NCBI RefSeq assembly: GCF_009870125.1
Contig: NC_046681.1
Span: 5,965,001 to 6,029,000, forward strand
Origin: Drosophila pseudoobscura
Lineage: Eukaryota > Arthropoda > Insecta > Diptera > Drosophilidae
Direction of reading: 5' to 3'
Length of the DNA: 64,000 nt
Below the pieces are notes generated by a model. That model had not been told where the DNA came from, searched no databases, and saw only the letters and a program-made list of their open reading frames with translations. Position numbers and translations under genes: made by a program. Shown here piece after piece: positions 14,201-26,291 of the stretch (position 1 is its first letter; every line of letters starts with the position of its first letter).

Positions 14201-17200
14201 CTAAAAAGAAGCACCATAACGATCTAAAGATGTTTCCAGCTTCATTTTCAGCTGAATTAATTACAGATTGGATGTTTGGATCTTATAGAGTATCAAACAC
14301 TGCACTCTTCGAATCTATATTTCTCCTTGTGTTTCTGTTTTGTTTTGTATATTTTTTCGAATCATGTTTCTCTCTCGCTGCCTTGGACTACTGACTGCCT
14401 GCCTGCTGTTGGTTGATGGGCAAATTGATGTCAATAATTGAATGCCAGATGTTTATAAATTTTATAAATTGTTGATCTATTAATTGCTTGTATGTCTCGG
14501 GCCCCACAATTGAGAAATGTGTGCCGAGATTACAGTTCGAAATTGCCGCACAGATTTCCGATTCAGTTTCCTCTCTTTCTCGGTTTCTCTGTCTCTCTGT
14601 CTTTCAATGAACATATTTTAGACGTCTACTGCCCACCAATTATTCACTTTAATGTCCCACTCATTATTCACCTTATTCATTCACTAATTCCATCATTTAC
14701 TCATTGGGGGATGAGAGAGAGAATCTTTCCATTTTCATAGAAGGGGCTAGCGCATCATAAATCTCTTTGGGGGAAAAGCCATTAAATCCAGAGACAAGCA
14801 AAAGAAATCGGGAGTCAGAGAGGCTGGAAAACTTTGTCAGCACAAACCTTCTAACTGCCAGGCCAACAAGTCGACAAAAATTATTCAAAAACTTCTTGGA
14901 TTTTCACGGGAAAAAACAGATGAACAGAGCAGGAATGCTGAGAGCAGAATTCTGTAGGGAAAACAGAGGAAAATGCCTGGAGGGAGCAACTTGAGATGCA
15001 AGAAGCGAGGTGTGGAAAAACTGCTTTGGCTGTAGGTCAGCCCGGGGGCACTGTTTACCCAACAACACGCATGGGAGGACATGGGTGTAGCTGGGTAGGG
15101 GCCTAAGCTTGAGAGGACATGGGTGTAGAGACCGGTTTAAGGGGTACACGGATGAGGGTAGTTACAGGGAGGTTCTCTGGGGTGCACTCTCTTTTGTTGC
15201 CTTGTCCAAAGTGTTTAACCAAAGAAGCAGCACAACAGTTTGCCCCCTAAGTAGGTTACACACAAAGACAGCGCAGCAGTTGCTTGCAACATGACACACC
15301 CACCTATTTGTTGCAAGCACTCCCCTGGCACCCCCGTCCCTCTCTAACGCTAAGCTTTTTTATTTTGTGCAGTATATGGAATGAGGTTAGAATTGATTTT
15401 TGCGATAAAACAGGAGATCGCATGTCTGCCGGCATAGCCCGGCCACTGCCTATGGCTCTGCCTCCGCCTTTCGCTTGAATGGATTCCCCCCCATTCTACG
15501 AGTACGAGACTAAAAACTGGGTTATAGGCAATTGAACATTCAGTAACTGGTGGATACAGATACAGGTGATACAATGTAGACTCAATGTTCTCGTAGGAAG
15601 AGGCAGCCAGAAGGTGTGAACATGCATGGCCCTCGAGGAAGAGTAATTATTTTTACTGTATTATAGAATATCTAATGGGTTAATAACCGTTATCTGAATA
15701 GTGGTAAATGGAAAAGGGAAGCCATTTTAATAGCTCATTAAAACAGCTATTTTAATGGGCTCTAATGGGTTTTTCGATCAATTAACTAAGGCTTTGAGTA
15801 TAAAATCGATGAGCAGAATTTTACGAAATTTAATAAATAATAATTTTATGTGGACAATCTATTATTGTTAAATAAATCACAAATAAATCAAATAACTTAT
15901 AAGTTTTTAAAATGATTTTGATAATGATTTAAAAAAAAAAAATAAATACAACATAAATTATTAAAAAAATTATGATACTCGACAGTTTCTACTCAATCAA
16001 TTTTGTATACCAATGTGCCTGTACCACATGCCGTATACCTAATAAGTATTCTACATTAAAATGTTAAATTTTTAAATATTCATACTAAAACTTATTCTAA
16101 AACATAATAAAGTGCAATATCTTATATTTCTCTTCAATCATCTATCAATTTTTGGTTAGTCTTATCAAAGCACAAGCCAAAAGCGCACACTTAATGCTCT
16201 CTAAATGACATTTAAAATCCCCTACGTCACTATCTTAATACCCCGTTGATACCGATGCCTCGCACACACCGATCAATAGCACATTTTGCTGTCAAACTAT
16301 GCGACATTCGACTAAAATTCAATTTCATTAAAAATTTACCATGAAATGGAAGAAGAATTTCTAAATATAAACCCATCAGGCGCGCACGTGCCAAAGACAC
16401 AGTTGGGGAAATGGGATATGGGGCGGGGCTTAGAGGTAGGTCTTTCTCTCTATTGGAAGGAGAGCTCTGTGCGAGAGTAGTGGTTAGGGGAGCCTGGAGA
16501 GTGACATTCTTAGTGACATTCTGAGCAGCTCAATTGCTTTTCGAAGCTAAAAAAAAAAACCAATATCCAATAGAGAATCAAATAACACGTACAAAATAAA
16601 TTGACGATAATCGTTGTTAGAGTATTTTATGTGCGAAATGCCTGGCAAAGCTTCTCTGTTATATCTCTGACAAATATTTCTCTCTTTTTGGCATTTAAAA
16701 ACCACTTTCCATCCATAACTGACCTAACAACACAACAGTCTACATCTAAAAAGATAGTAAAACGAATGATATATAGACCTTAAACATTATCTAATTGGTT
16801 TATCAAATTACTAAACTTTCATGCCTTTCAGTGCTTTCGTTTCGTGGGGCACCAAAAAGACAATAAACAATATTATCTATTCCGATATCTAAACATCCAG
16901 AAGAAGAAAAGGTTTTTTTGTTGAGCTACCGATTGCTGGGGCCATAAAAAATTTATTACATTTTTTTAGGGGAGCTGTTGTCATGACGCTTACACACGAT
17001 ATCCAGCGATTAGTCATATATTTTCCCTGGGAAATTATGCTTCCTTCCTGCTGTATGGATGTCACCAAAAACGTTGCAAGGACTCCCTCGCCTTATGCAA
17101 TCAGTGGAAGGACTAAACGATGGTTCTGTGAGGTTTATAGTGCGATTTTCAGTATGGTTCCATGAAGTGTGCACGCATTAGCGATGGCTGGGCTGCCCTG

Positions 17201-18284
17201 GGCCTCGGCCTTAGGTACATTATTGATTTCTATATTTAGACTAACTACGTGACTTGCACACACGCGTGCCGCATTCTCTACGTACTCGTACTACGGGTAA
17301 GTGCTTACACTTTGATCGATATTTCGCTTGAGAGATACAGATACGAGTACGGGATATGATTGCCCCTTTTGCGATGGCGGACAGAAAAGGCCAAAGTAAT
17401 GGCGGCAAATGATTGGCATGTAATTACGAGTGAAATTTCTTATTGGAAATGGGAAAGGAAGAACTAATCGATGAAATATGGTTAGAAAATTTAGAACAGT
17501 AGTTGCAAATCGTTTGTGTAATTTCTAACAGCAATTTACGTATGAAATAGTAATTAGACATTTTTTGAGTATATATACCTAAGCAAAAATCAATTGGAAA
17601 TAAAAGAAAATAATTAAACGTAAGAAACTAGGTTTGTTACAATTAAAATATATTAATTTTTAATCAGAAAACATGTATATTATTAACATAAAGTACTCAT
17701 ACTGACACTTTTAATAAAAAATCGATAAATCTCTTTAAATATAAAGAAAAATTCAAATTAAAAGTTAAGGAAAACAATCAGAAGAATTAAAATAACATAA
17801 AAATATAGTAAGAGAATTTTTAAATCAATTTTGGAAGACATTAAGGTATTGCAAAAAAATATATCCCTTTTTTATAAATTTCTCCTAGACACTAATGGAT
17901 ATCTCTAAACATTGGAAAAAATTTGTAATAAACAGTGGTCCATCTGAAATAATCTACATATAGCTATGTATACACTGAGAACCAACTGATGGATAGATAT
18001 TCTATATTTTTTGTACTCCCAATAGTGAACTATAAATCATATCTCCAAACAATAACTTTTGTTCAACGTCCTGCATTTGATTGATGTTCGATATAGTTAT
18101 AAATCATCGTTAAATATCACCCATTAAATAGATCATTTTCTGATCCGAAGTACTTACCCCAACTGGAACCGGTACGTCCAAGGCATTGGCTAGTTTCACT
18201 GTTCCATAGGAATTTTTTGAAACCCTCCCATTTGCCCATTTTTACCGGCGGCGTGTAATATTCACCAATTTTCTTGTCGGCCAT
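2215..18284 (-). CDS. nrv3: Na+/K+-ATPase beta subunit nervana 3 (3' end outside window)
   Basis: This is the single-pass type II beta subunit that escorts the Na+/K+-ATPase alpha subunit to the plasma membrane and supports its activity. Coding exons on the minus strand are 18158-18284, 3797-3937, 3163-3282, 2631-2797, 2455-2565 and 2215-2380; all junctions have GT/AG ends and keep frame, giving 277 residues plus one base. The cytoplasmic tail starts MADKKIGEYY. A membrane segment covers about residues 44-68, with the beta-type FYxxFY spacing. The ectodomain has Cys142, Cys154, Cys164, Cys178 and Cys230, matching the conserved disulfide cysteines, and an NCS glycosylation sequon at 141. The partner of Cys230 must lie in the missing last exon. 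The symbol rests on neighbouring genes matching 39D; by protein alone the paralogue nrv2 is the alternative. Confidence 0.85.
4312..4328. repeat. (TG)n microsatellite
   Basis: An uninterrupted TG run of about eight units inside the nrv3 first intron. Confidence 0.9.
10790..11035. repeat. Compound (CT)n and (TG)n low-complexity tract
   Basis: A CT-rich block at about 10790-10860 is followed by interrupted TGTG runs at 10980-11030, where a TGTTTGCG interruption recurs. Translation of this stretch in several frames gives long open frames (up to 235 codons on the plus strand) made of Ser-Leu or Cys-Val runs. These are artefacts of the repeat and not genes. Confidence 0.85.
18158..18284 (-). CDS. 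nrv3: nrv3 first coding exon (42 codons plus one base)
   Basis: This exon lies 14.2 kb from the next one. It starts at ATG 18284-18282 in an A-rich context (AAAAATGGCC), encodes the cytoplasmic tail MADKKIGEYY to GRTGSSW, and ends at a consensus GTAAGT donor at 18152-18157. Its one-base overhang (G) joins CA of the exon at 3937 to make Ala43. Its strong match to nervana N-termini shows that the distant exon belongs to the same gene. Confidence 0.9.
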
Positions 18285-19420
18285 TTTTACTGCTTTTCTT
18301 TTTTTATCGGGTTTTACTTGAGAATTTGGTTTTAATTGGTTTTTGTCACTTTGGTTTTGTGTGTTTGGTTGTTGTTGTAGGAGGGTGTCCTGTCTATAAA
18401 GCTAGTTCTTTGTTTAAGCTATTTTTCTTGTGGGCTTAAGGTTGAACGCTTATCGATTATGAATATATTATATATTTTTAATTATTTATATATATAGATT
18501 TATTGGTGTTGATTTTGGTTTTTTTTGGGTGAGTTTTTCTTAATCAACTGCGTTGGTACAACATTTTATCGGTTTTTTGTTGGTTGATTTTTATGTTTGG
18601 AATGTTCGTAGCAGTATTTTGGTTTAGATTTGCGCTAAATTTCGTTACTGAAAAAAGAAAGTGATGATCAGAAGATAGTTTTGGATGGTTATTGGATGGA
18701 GTTTTGCGATTAGATGTGACACCTGTTAGTGGATGAAGGGTGGAGGTTAGATGATAAAGTTTGTGACATAATAGTTGAGGTTTTCTTTTTGTTTATTTGT
18801 TTTTCATTGAATGTTCCTGGTGCCTTTTGTACTTTAGTTCACTTTTATGAATAGTTTATAGTCTTTTTGATGGGTTTTCTTATCATTTCTTGAATTTAAA
18901 ATAAGTTTTTGATAGAATCGAACTATTTTTCCCTGTCTACCGCCGAAAAGGCGACTTCTTTATATAAGTAGCTATTTTTCTACTGTTTTTTGGTCACAAT
19001 TGTCTTCAAAACCCATAATCTGGTTTTTTGCTTATATAAACTTTGGCTTTCCTTCAGTTGTTCTTCAGTTATTTTTTCTCCATTTTTTCTCCTTTCACCA
19101 AATGTGTGTTTTTGTTGTTCCTGTTGTGTGCCGTGCCTCGATTCGGCGCAGCCACAAGGACACTTAAGGAAAACCTGTCTTTGCCCGAAGTGCCTTTTCT
19201 TTGCTTTTACGCTTTCTTTTCTTTTCGTTTTTGGGCTGCAAAAATGCTTCACTTATTCTTTTTTATTTTACTAATTTTATTCTTTTGAATTTCTCCATTA
19301 GTTAATTGTTGGAAAACTGTTGTGTGGAATCTTTCTCGTTTACGTAAAATGTATATTCAGTAGTCACCTCTGCCGATTTTTGAGCCACACAGACACTCTG
19401 CTGCCAACTGTTATGTAATC
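18285..19420 (-). promoter_or_regulatory. nrv3: Probable 5' leader of nrv3 and its promoter
   Basis: Read on the minus strand, the roughly 1.1 kb before the nrv3 ATG is rich in A and CA, with ACAACAACAA-type runs near 18365-18390 and many CAAA words. It has no long open frame ending in the coding exon and no polypyrimidine-AG acceptor just before the ATG. This is typical of long fly 5' UTRs, so the leader is probably continuous with the first coding exon. A possible initiator (ACAGTT at 19406-19411) sits at the far edge, but it lacks a clear TATA or DPE. The exact start site is inferred. Confidence 0.4.
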
Positions 19421-19503
19421 TCGAGCGTGGAGCATGGAAAAAGCCTTCGACCAGCAATCGTCCGACTAAAGCCGAGCCAACGAGCGACGAGTGGCGGACA
19501 TGC

Positions 19504-19600
19504 GCGAGAGAGAGATGAACAGAGAGTCAGGCAAGGAAAGAGAGGTGGCTAGCTAGAGTGTGTGAAAGAGAGAGAGGGAGAGAGCGAGTGCGAGAGCGTA
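19504..19600. promoter_or_regulatory. GAGA-rich block next to the putative nrv3 promoter
   Basis: Repeated GAGAG words occur at 19507-19514, 19538-19545 and 19567-19590 on the plus strand. GAGA factor (Trithorax-like) binds GAGAG in promoters of developmentally regulated fly genes. The position about 100 bp upstream of the likely nrv3 start region makes a regulatory role plausible, though plain simple-sequence origin is equally possible. Confidence 0.35.
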
Positions 19601-21179
19601 GAACTGGAACTTTTGCCTTGGAAGGTTATTTTTTTGCTCAGCTTCTTCTTCTGCTTTGTAGTGCTGCAGCAGCAGCAGTGGCAGCTTTTGGAATCGAAGG
19701 CAAAAATACTTTTACATGCCATGCCATTGCCGTTGCCGTTTACCATGAAAGTTGACAGCTGGGCGCCATCTTAATGACAGTTCTGAGAGCAGTACTATAA
19801 CCAATATCCATGGAGAACGCTACGTTAGGGGGTGTGGAGTGAGAGGGGGGCAGTGGTATGGTGTGGTGTCCTGCCGCTAATCCAATAGTCCATTGGGGAG
19901 TACAATCTCTCTCTACCACAAAGTCTGTTTCTGTTTTCCGCTCCCTCTGCACTTTTTTCAGCTGACGCCCAAAAGCATGCAACAGAATTTATTGTACGCT
20001 GCAAGGACATCCTCTTTGGAGGATTGTTGATGATGATTCCTCTGCCCCTGGCGCTTATCATCGAATATCTGTTATCCCTTCAGTTTCTTTTTTTAAGAAA
20101 ATTCTTACACGCACGCACACAAACAGACACACACTACCTACTCGTGCACTCGAAGTCGTACTCGTACGAGCGTATGCCTTTGCTTGACTTACTTTTTTGT
20201 GTGTGGCTGCTCTGTCGGCGTCGCTGCCGCTGTCTTTTCGCGGCGCACATTGCGCAACGCGTCCGACTCGACTCGGGCTCTGGGTTCTGCGGCTTTGCCT
20301 TTGCTTTTGGCCTGTGGCTGGTGGCAGGGGGCCGTGTGGCATACGGGCGTGCGAGTGAGTGTGGCATGGGGCGTGTATGCGGGCGACTGGTGTGGTTTGG
20401 ACTTGGGGGCAAGCGAATGTCTAGTAAAGGGCATGGCGCACAAATGTAGGCAACGCTATGTTCCCCCCAGTTCACACGCACACACACACTGAGAGACTGA
20501 CAAACACACATCCACAAAGAGAGATAACTGTTTGGTGGGGGATACACATAAGTATTTCTCGGGGCTTTCCTTCTTTTCTTTGCAATTTCTGTTCGTTCCG
20601 TTTTTCCTTCTGCTTAAAAAGTGCATAAAGACGGAGTGGAAAGGTGTTTTCAATGGGTGTTCTCTATGGGAAGGGATTCCCTTAGCATTTAGAAGATCTG
20701 TACGAAATATTCATCATTAAGGTTAGGATTTATACTACCATGACTGACTAAGTAGCATTCATATGTACCATACTCAACCCTAACTTGGGTTCTTTCCACT
20801 CTGACTTCTGTGAAAGTTTTTAAAACTACACCCCAAACTTTTATATAAGATCGAACTCTGAAACTAACTATGAAAATGTTTTATAACAAAGGGTTTTCCT
20901 GCTTTTTAAAGTATTTTGTTAGCACATACACACACTTTGGATATTGTCTTATGCTCGTTGTATATTTTCTTTGGCTCTGAGCTTTCCTTTGGCGTTAAAT
21001 TCTCAAGCAGCAAAGCAGGCAAAAAAAAATCGAATTTCAGTATGTATATAAGTTTTACAAGGATATCTTTGCTGCTGCTGGTATTGCTGCTGTCACAATG
21101 TCCTCGTTGTAGCCGTCGTCGGCGACGTAATCATAAACTGTTTTTCTCCTTTTTTCTTTTTTTTTTATAGGCACAAGTT

Positions 21180-21720
21180 TTCCCTCTCTGTTTTGTTTAT
21201 GTAAATTATTTTTCAGGCACTTGAAATTATTTTTGATTTATGGATACACGTTGTAGAACTTTGCTTTTTGTAGGATTTTCCTTGGATGGGTTTTTAATGT
21301 GGATCTTTTTTTTATGTAACCAGCGTTCGTTCAGATGTGAAAATTTTTTTGTGTTGTTGGTTGGTTTGGATTTTAGCCGTGGCACACATACAGAATGGGT
21401 GTTTTTTTGTTGTTTGTTGAACGCCTCTCCCTTCTCTCTACGCAGACTTGCACATAATAGCTCCAGATATATAGATATATATATGTAGCTGCATGTGTAC
21501 ATATATGTATGTATATCTATGCCGTTAATCCGCCAGCGAGTGCGAGTAGCAACCGTCCACAGTTAAAACGCCAATGATAGTGCCAGGCCATCGACGATTG
21601 TGCCGCAGCTTGCAGCTGGCTATCCAGAGCGGTTCGGTTCGGTTGGCTTCGGTTCGGCATTCGGTTACGGGGTTCCTCTTCGGCTCCGGCGGACGGACCC
21701 ACACCGTTAATGGGTGCCAG
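21180..21720 (-). promoter_or_regulatory. Candidate alternative upstream promoter and leader of nrv3
   Basis: On the minus strand a GC-rich segment (21720 down to about 21540) passes into a CA- and A-rich leader-like stretch (21450 down to 21180) with AACAAACAACAAA-type words. The same GC-to-CA-rich change is seen at the proposed start of nrv3 near 19.4 kb. This would suit an alternative first exon spliced to the nrv3 coding exon. No splice donor could be fixed, so this is inference only. Confidence 0.2.
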
Positions 21721-24096
21721 CGGGGGTGTGTGGTGTGGTATGGTGTCTGGATGGAAGCTTCAGCTTTGCAATGAAGAAAAAAAGCCAGAGCTGGAGCTTT
21801 TTGCTCAGCTGGGTGCCGTCGCCGTTCCGCTGGAATAACAGTCGACGCTATGCTTTGTTCTCCTAGCGGGTGAGGGAAGGAGCGGTGCAGCGTGGGAGAG
21901 AGAGAGAGAGAACGAGTGCTTTGGGCTCGGTTAAGCTTTTAGCTACTTTTGCTGCTGTGATTTGCAGTTCCATCGAATGGTTGTAAAACTGTGCAAGCGC
22001 CAAGCGCCGCAAAACTTCATCAGTTGCAGGCAATCAGTTGCTGGTGGATGAAAAACTGCCAATTAGTTGGCAATTAATGTAAAAATTGTCAGTTCAGCTA
22101 AAACTGTATAGAACTTTTAGAATGGTTTTAAAATTCATTCTCATAAAAATAATATAAAAAATTACCAAACAAATTTAGAAGATATGGGACATTGAAAAGC
22201 TGTAGAGATACCAAAAATGATTGAAATTGCATAATTATTGTTTCAAAATAGTTGAATGAATGAAAAAAACAATTCTCCATCAATTGAAATTTATTTTTTT
22301 AACGAATTGGTGATCTTTCAGCTCTTTGGTAGGGAACAACGACAGCCTCAAGCTGCCACCCTTCTAAGCTGTTGCTGGCTTAGCCAGAGGCCAATCCTCC
22401 AGTCCTCCCACAACTGTAGTAATTTTTGCTTGCATTTGACAGCTCTCGCATTACTGAGGGCCTGCCTGAATAAATTGCAGGAGTCGTCTGCCCCCCGGAT
22501 ATGTCTTCGGCAGCGGCCAGTGTTCTCTCAGGCTCATGCGCTCTCTCCGCCCGTCGACGTCTGATGGAATTCAATCAGCGCAGAAGTCCATCAATCGGTA
22601 CCCCAGAGGCATATCGTCCAGCAGAATGCCAAAGGCGGCAAAAATTACCATTTCCAATGGCGAAATTATAGCGTTCCGGCGAATTCAGATGCGCTCCTGC
22701 GCAATGGACCCGGAGAACAAGCGAGGGAGACACGAAGAGACTGTGTCTCCGGCTCTGGTAATATAATATTTATTGATTATTTTGTGGGAGAGCAGAAAGA
22801 GAGGGAAAGACAGAGAGAAGGAGAGCCCCAAGGAGTTTGAGTTTGAAGTTGAAGCCGGGGCAATATTTCCAAATTATATAAAAACTAAAGCCAGAGCCAG
22901 AGCCGTAGTCCAAAGCCGGAATTTGCCGAAAATTGACTTTTCCCACGTGATGGCGTTTCGCCTTAGACTTTTTTTGTATTAAAGAGAGGGAAAATGTAAG
23001 GCTGTAAGGTTTTTGGCAGACCTTTCTCTTTTGGTTATTTCCCCTTCATTCAATTACGTCATTTCTCAGCTGATTTGGAAAGTTACCCGCAAAAGTGTTA
23101 TACAACCAGAAAGGGAGGGCTCTTCGAATCCCTGATGCTGATTCAGATTCAGATTCTACTTCGGCTTCTGCTCTTGGCATAAAAATAGTCTTTTAATGGC
23201 TTTAATGTCAATTGAGTTGGTCAAAAACTTAGTGGTTTGCTATTTTTGACAAAGTTTTCCATTTGGTGGGGTGCGGGTGGAAAGTATGGAACTTTTCTGA
23301 AGGACACTTTGTTGATTGTTTTGGACTTTTCCTCCTGCTGCTGCTTAATATTAGGGGGTTCTCCATGCCACATAATTTGTCATTTCCTCGCTTGTGTAGG
23401 AGCTCGGTAAGAGGTGTCCTCCTCGAGGGGGCTTAGGTTTGTTTCGGGAGGTCTTTGACGGAGCTTTGGGGTTTAGTTTGTTGGTTTTTCTCTGGCGGCA
23501 AAGCTACACTCGAGCTAGAGAACTGTAGGAGCGGAAATGAGCACATATTCATATTTTGCGGCAGCCTAAAAGTAGGCAACAAAAAAGGTAGTACGGATCA
23601 ATTTTGGGGTGGAGAATCTCATATAGAGATCGAATAACTAGGAATTATTTGATTATATATACCATAAATACTTTATCTGTCTCAAATTTTTCCCTTAAGT
23701 ATCATATCTCCAATTTCTCTCTCATATGTGACATTATTTGTACCAGTAAATCTCTCTCCTTTCCCATCCATACTGCCTTTCGATACACTTTCAGACCATT
23801 ATTTGTACCATATATAGTTTATCTATATAATTTGTCATCTTTCTGTCATCGTTTCCCTTCGATACACCATATATTGTACTCATTTCTTTCATCTATATCA
23901 TTATTTACAACATTACTCTCTAGTTTCAAGATCCAACCCAATTATCATTACCACATCATGGACGCATAACCCACAGTTTTGCGTATCTTGGGGGCTGCTG
24001 CTGGGCTGCTGTCATTGTCACGCCCCAATCAACATAAATCAATCAAAATTAACACCAGAGACAAGTAGAAAATGTACACAGGACACGCCACAGCCA

Positions 24097-24119
24097 AAGA
24101 GAGAGAGAGAGAGAGAGAA
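24097..24119. repeat. (GA)n microsatellite
   Basis: A run of about eleven GA units, upstream of several further GA-rich words to 24390. Confidence 0.9.
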
Positions 24120-25480
24120 GCGGCAGACAGAGAGAGAAGGATACAACAGGATGTGTACATATATAGGAACAAAGGAGAGGATGCTGCATAAATTGATGGC
24201 AGCAGCACTGGGCGACACAGCAACAATAGAACAAGGAACGCACATGTCCTTACAGCTAATTCAATTACAGGGGAGTGTTGTAGAAAGCTTAAGCTTCAGA
24301 CGAGCCAAAGGGGAAAGAAGAGATATACAGAGAGGGAAAGGGAAACAAGAGATACAGAGTGAAAGAGATACATCGAAAGAGAGAGACAGAGACAGACCTG
24401 AACCATGTTCAAGTTTGAACTAAAACAAAAAGCCACACATACACACGTACCCACGCACCCACCATCCAACATCCAGCATCCACTAATCCACACAAACAGA
24501 GATTACGTATACGCAACACAGAAAAATGTATGTCGCGTTAATGCGAAAAGCTTGCAAAACTTTTGAAGGATATACATGTATATACCATAGCATACCGTAC
24601 CGTCTTCCCCCGATGTCCGGCAATGAAAATAATTGAAATATGGCATATATAACACTTAAACCTTTAAATTATGGACCCGCGCACACCCGCACTGAGGCCG
24701 GCGATCAGGCTTCGGCGCCTAGCCGCAGCAGAGAGCGGCAGAGGAGCCGAGCGGAGGCAGAGGTTGACCCACTTTGCTTGCCAAAAACTTGTGCACATCG
24801 AGCCCCATTCGTAGAGTCCTCCGCGGGACACTGGTCGGGGGTGATGGTAGGGCTGGCAGTGGTCGCTATAATTGTCCGGGGGGATTTTTTGGGGGTGGCT
24901 GCTAGTCGTTTGGGGGCGCATTAAGCCGTTGTTGCTGCCCGCCTGCCTGCTGCCGCTGCTGGTGCTGCTGTTCTTTTGCCTGCCTGCCTGCCTGCTGCCG
25001 ACTGCTTGCGAATTTTCGCACAAATGGCAAAGTTTAAGTGCTTGACAAGTAGAAGTTTAGTATGGTTTCAGAAAAGGTCAGGTTAGAGGGATTCTTGAGA
25101 GGCCCTATAACGAACGAGTGGGGATAATAATAGAACAATAAAGCTAACAAAGGTAAAGCATTGGTAGGTCGTCCTTATACCTTACACCGCTTATGTAGGA
25201 GATTATGATGCAGAGAGTCGTTGAAAATATGGTATACAGATTGGACCTAGAGTTTGTGGAATTCTATAGAAAATATAACACATATTTTTGATAATAATTA
25301 ATGCTTATATTGAAACTGATTTATCTTTTATTATTTCAGGCCATACAGAAGGTAAGAAATGTATTAAAATATTACAAATATTCAGCAATTGCAAATCTAG
25401 AGAAATTGTGATTTACAGAATTTTCCAGTTATAATGCTGATCTTAAATACAGTCATTTATTTACACATTATCTACACTTC

Positions 25481-25775
25481 TATCAAGTTTTTATCAAGAT
25501 TCAATAAATATTACAGCCTTAAAGCAAATACAGTAAATGTTATGGGGCAGATACAGAGCTGAATCCTTATAAAGTCTTGTATATAGCCATTATGTATCCA
25601 ACTATCAAGATTCATAAAGATTCAAAATTATATAGCCTTGAAAATATGTAAAAGTTGTGGGGGCGTTAATTTTCAAGATACAGTATTGAATTTTGAATTT
25701 TTCATGATCACATTATTTAACCATATATCAAGTTTCTTTAGGATCCATTAGGATTTCAGAACTATAACATCCAGA
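25481..25775. repeat. Diverged tandem units, about 113-132 bp period
   Basis: Three stretches begin with TATCAAG (25481, 25613 and 25726) and continue with a similar order of words (AAGATTCA, CAGCCTT or TAGCCTT, then AGATACAG in the first two). They look like old tandem or mobile-element-derived copies. Nothing coding is seen in them. Confidence 0.45.
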
Positions 25776-26097
25776 ATAAGTAAATGAAATATAGTTCCTT
25801 TGGGTTTCGGCGCCATATCTCGCACTCATGTTCAGTGGTTGAACGCATTACTTTCAATAATATCCTATAGCTGTTTTTTACTTTTCTCAACAAATACTCT
25901 CTATATGTGGAGTGTAGAGTGCATGGGTTTTCGTGCATTTGCCAAGTCACAAGTCAAGATATCCTCCAATCGTCGTTGTTGGGGGCAAGCAGCAGAATAG
26001 CAGTGAGAATATCGATTGCAAGGGCAATCATAAGGCTGCCTTGAGACCACTACAAAGTATCCTGAGTGCTTGACGTGGCTTAAGGACGATTTTCAAG

Positions 26098-26107
26098 TTT
26101 ATTTATT
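26098..26107 (-). terminator. Poly(A) signal of CG8665
   Basis: Two overlapping AATAAA hexamers on the minus strand, read here as TTTATTTATT, lie about 190 bases past the CG8665 stop codon at 26292-26294. This is a normal distance for a fly 3' UTR. Cleavage is expected near 26080. Confidence 0.7.
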
Positions 26108-26291
26108 AGATAGATAAGAGAACAAATTGTCAAATACGTATACGAATATCTATGCCTATAACTATGATAGCTGTGAGCTATGCAAAACGTTAAGTCTTTT
26201 CTTTCTTTCAATCCACTATTATATTGCGGATGGGATTGGAGGGCTTGGCCCTCCCACCGGAACACACTTCTCTTTCAATACACTTGGCTTT

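Larger units (their letters stand above)
3938..18157 (-). other. Large first intron of nrv3 (14.2 kb); no nested gene seen
   Basis: The intron runs from donor GTAAGT at 18152-18157 to acceptor AG at 3938-3939. Open frames inside it are short and dominated by Ser, Leu, Cys-Val or His-Thr runs that come from simple repeats. It holds (TG)n or pyrimidine tracts near 4312-4328, 8153-8190, 9240-9340 and 10790-11035. A purine-rich block lies at about 11690-12050 and a GC-richer segment at 12165-12255. Long AT-rich DNA fills 15650-18120. First introns of this size in neural fly genes often carry enhancers, but I cannot point to a specific one. Confidence 0.7.
19601..26090. other. Intergenic region between nrv3 and CG8665; no protein gene recognised
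   Basis: No frame shows a recognisable domain. GC-richer islands occur at about 20190-20450, 21540-21850 and 24660-24960, and (GA)n runs at 21896-21912 and 24097-24119. AT-rich DNA with diverged tandem units lies at 25481-25770. A (TGCC)n run is at about 24976-24995. Open frames of 90 to 141 codons over the GC-rich islands overlap on both strands and look like composition artefacts. Confidence 0.6.

Noticed and set aside
15720..15762. Imperfect inverted repeat CCATTTTAATAGCT and AGCTATTTTAATGG
   Set aside because: The arms pair with several mismatches, and AT-rich DNA gives such matches by chance.
2215..18284. Assignment of the beta subunit to nrv2
   Set aside because: The N-terminus is similar in nrv2 and nrv3, but the neighbours CG8665, Gr39b, dtr, Tsp39D and dimm place it at the nrv3 locus.
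20024..20547. Open frames of up to 141 codons on both strands near 20.0-20.5 kb
   Set aside because: They overlap on both strands in a GC-rich patch and hold no domain or splice sites in frame.
24664..25023. 119-codon minus-strand frame rich in Gln, Ser and Gly
   Set aside because: It comes from CAG/GGCAGG repeats and lacks similarity to any family I know.
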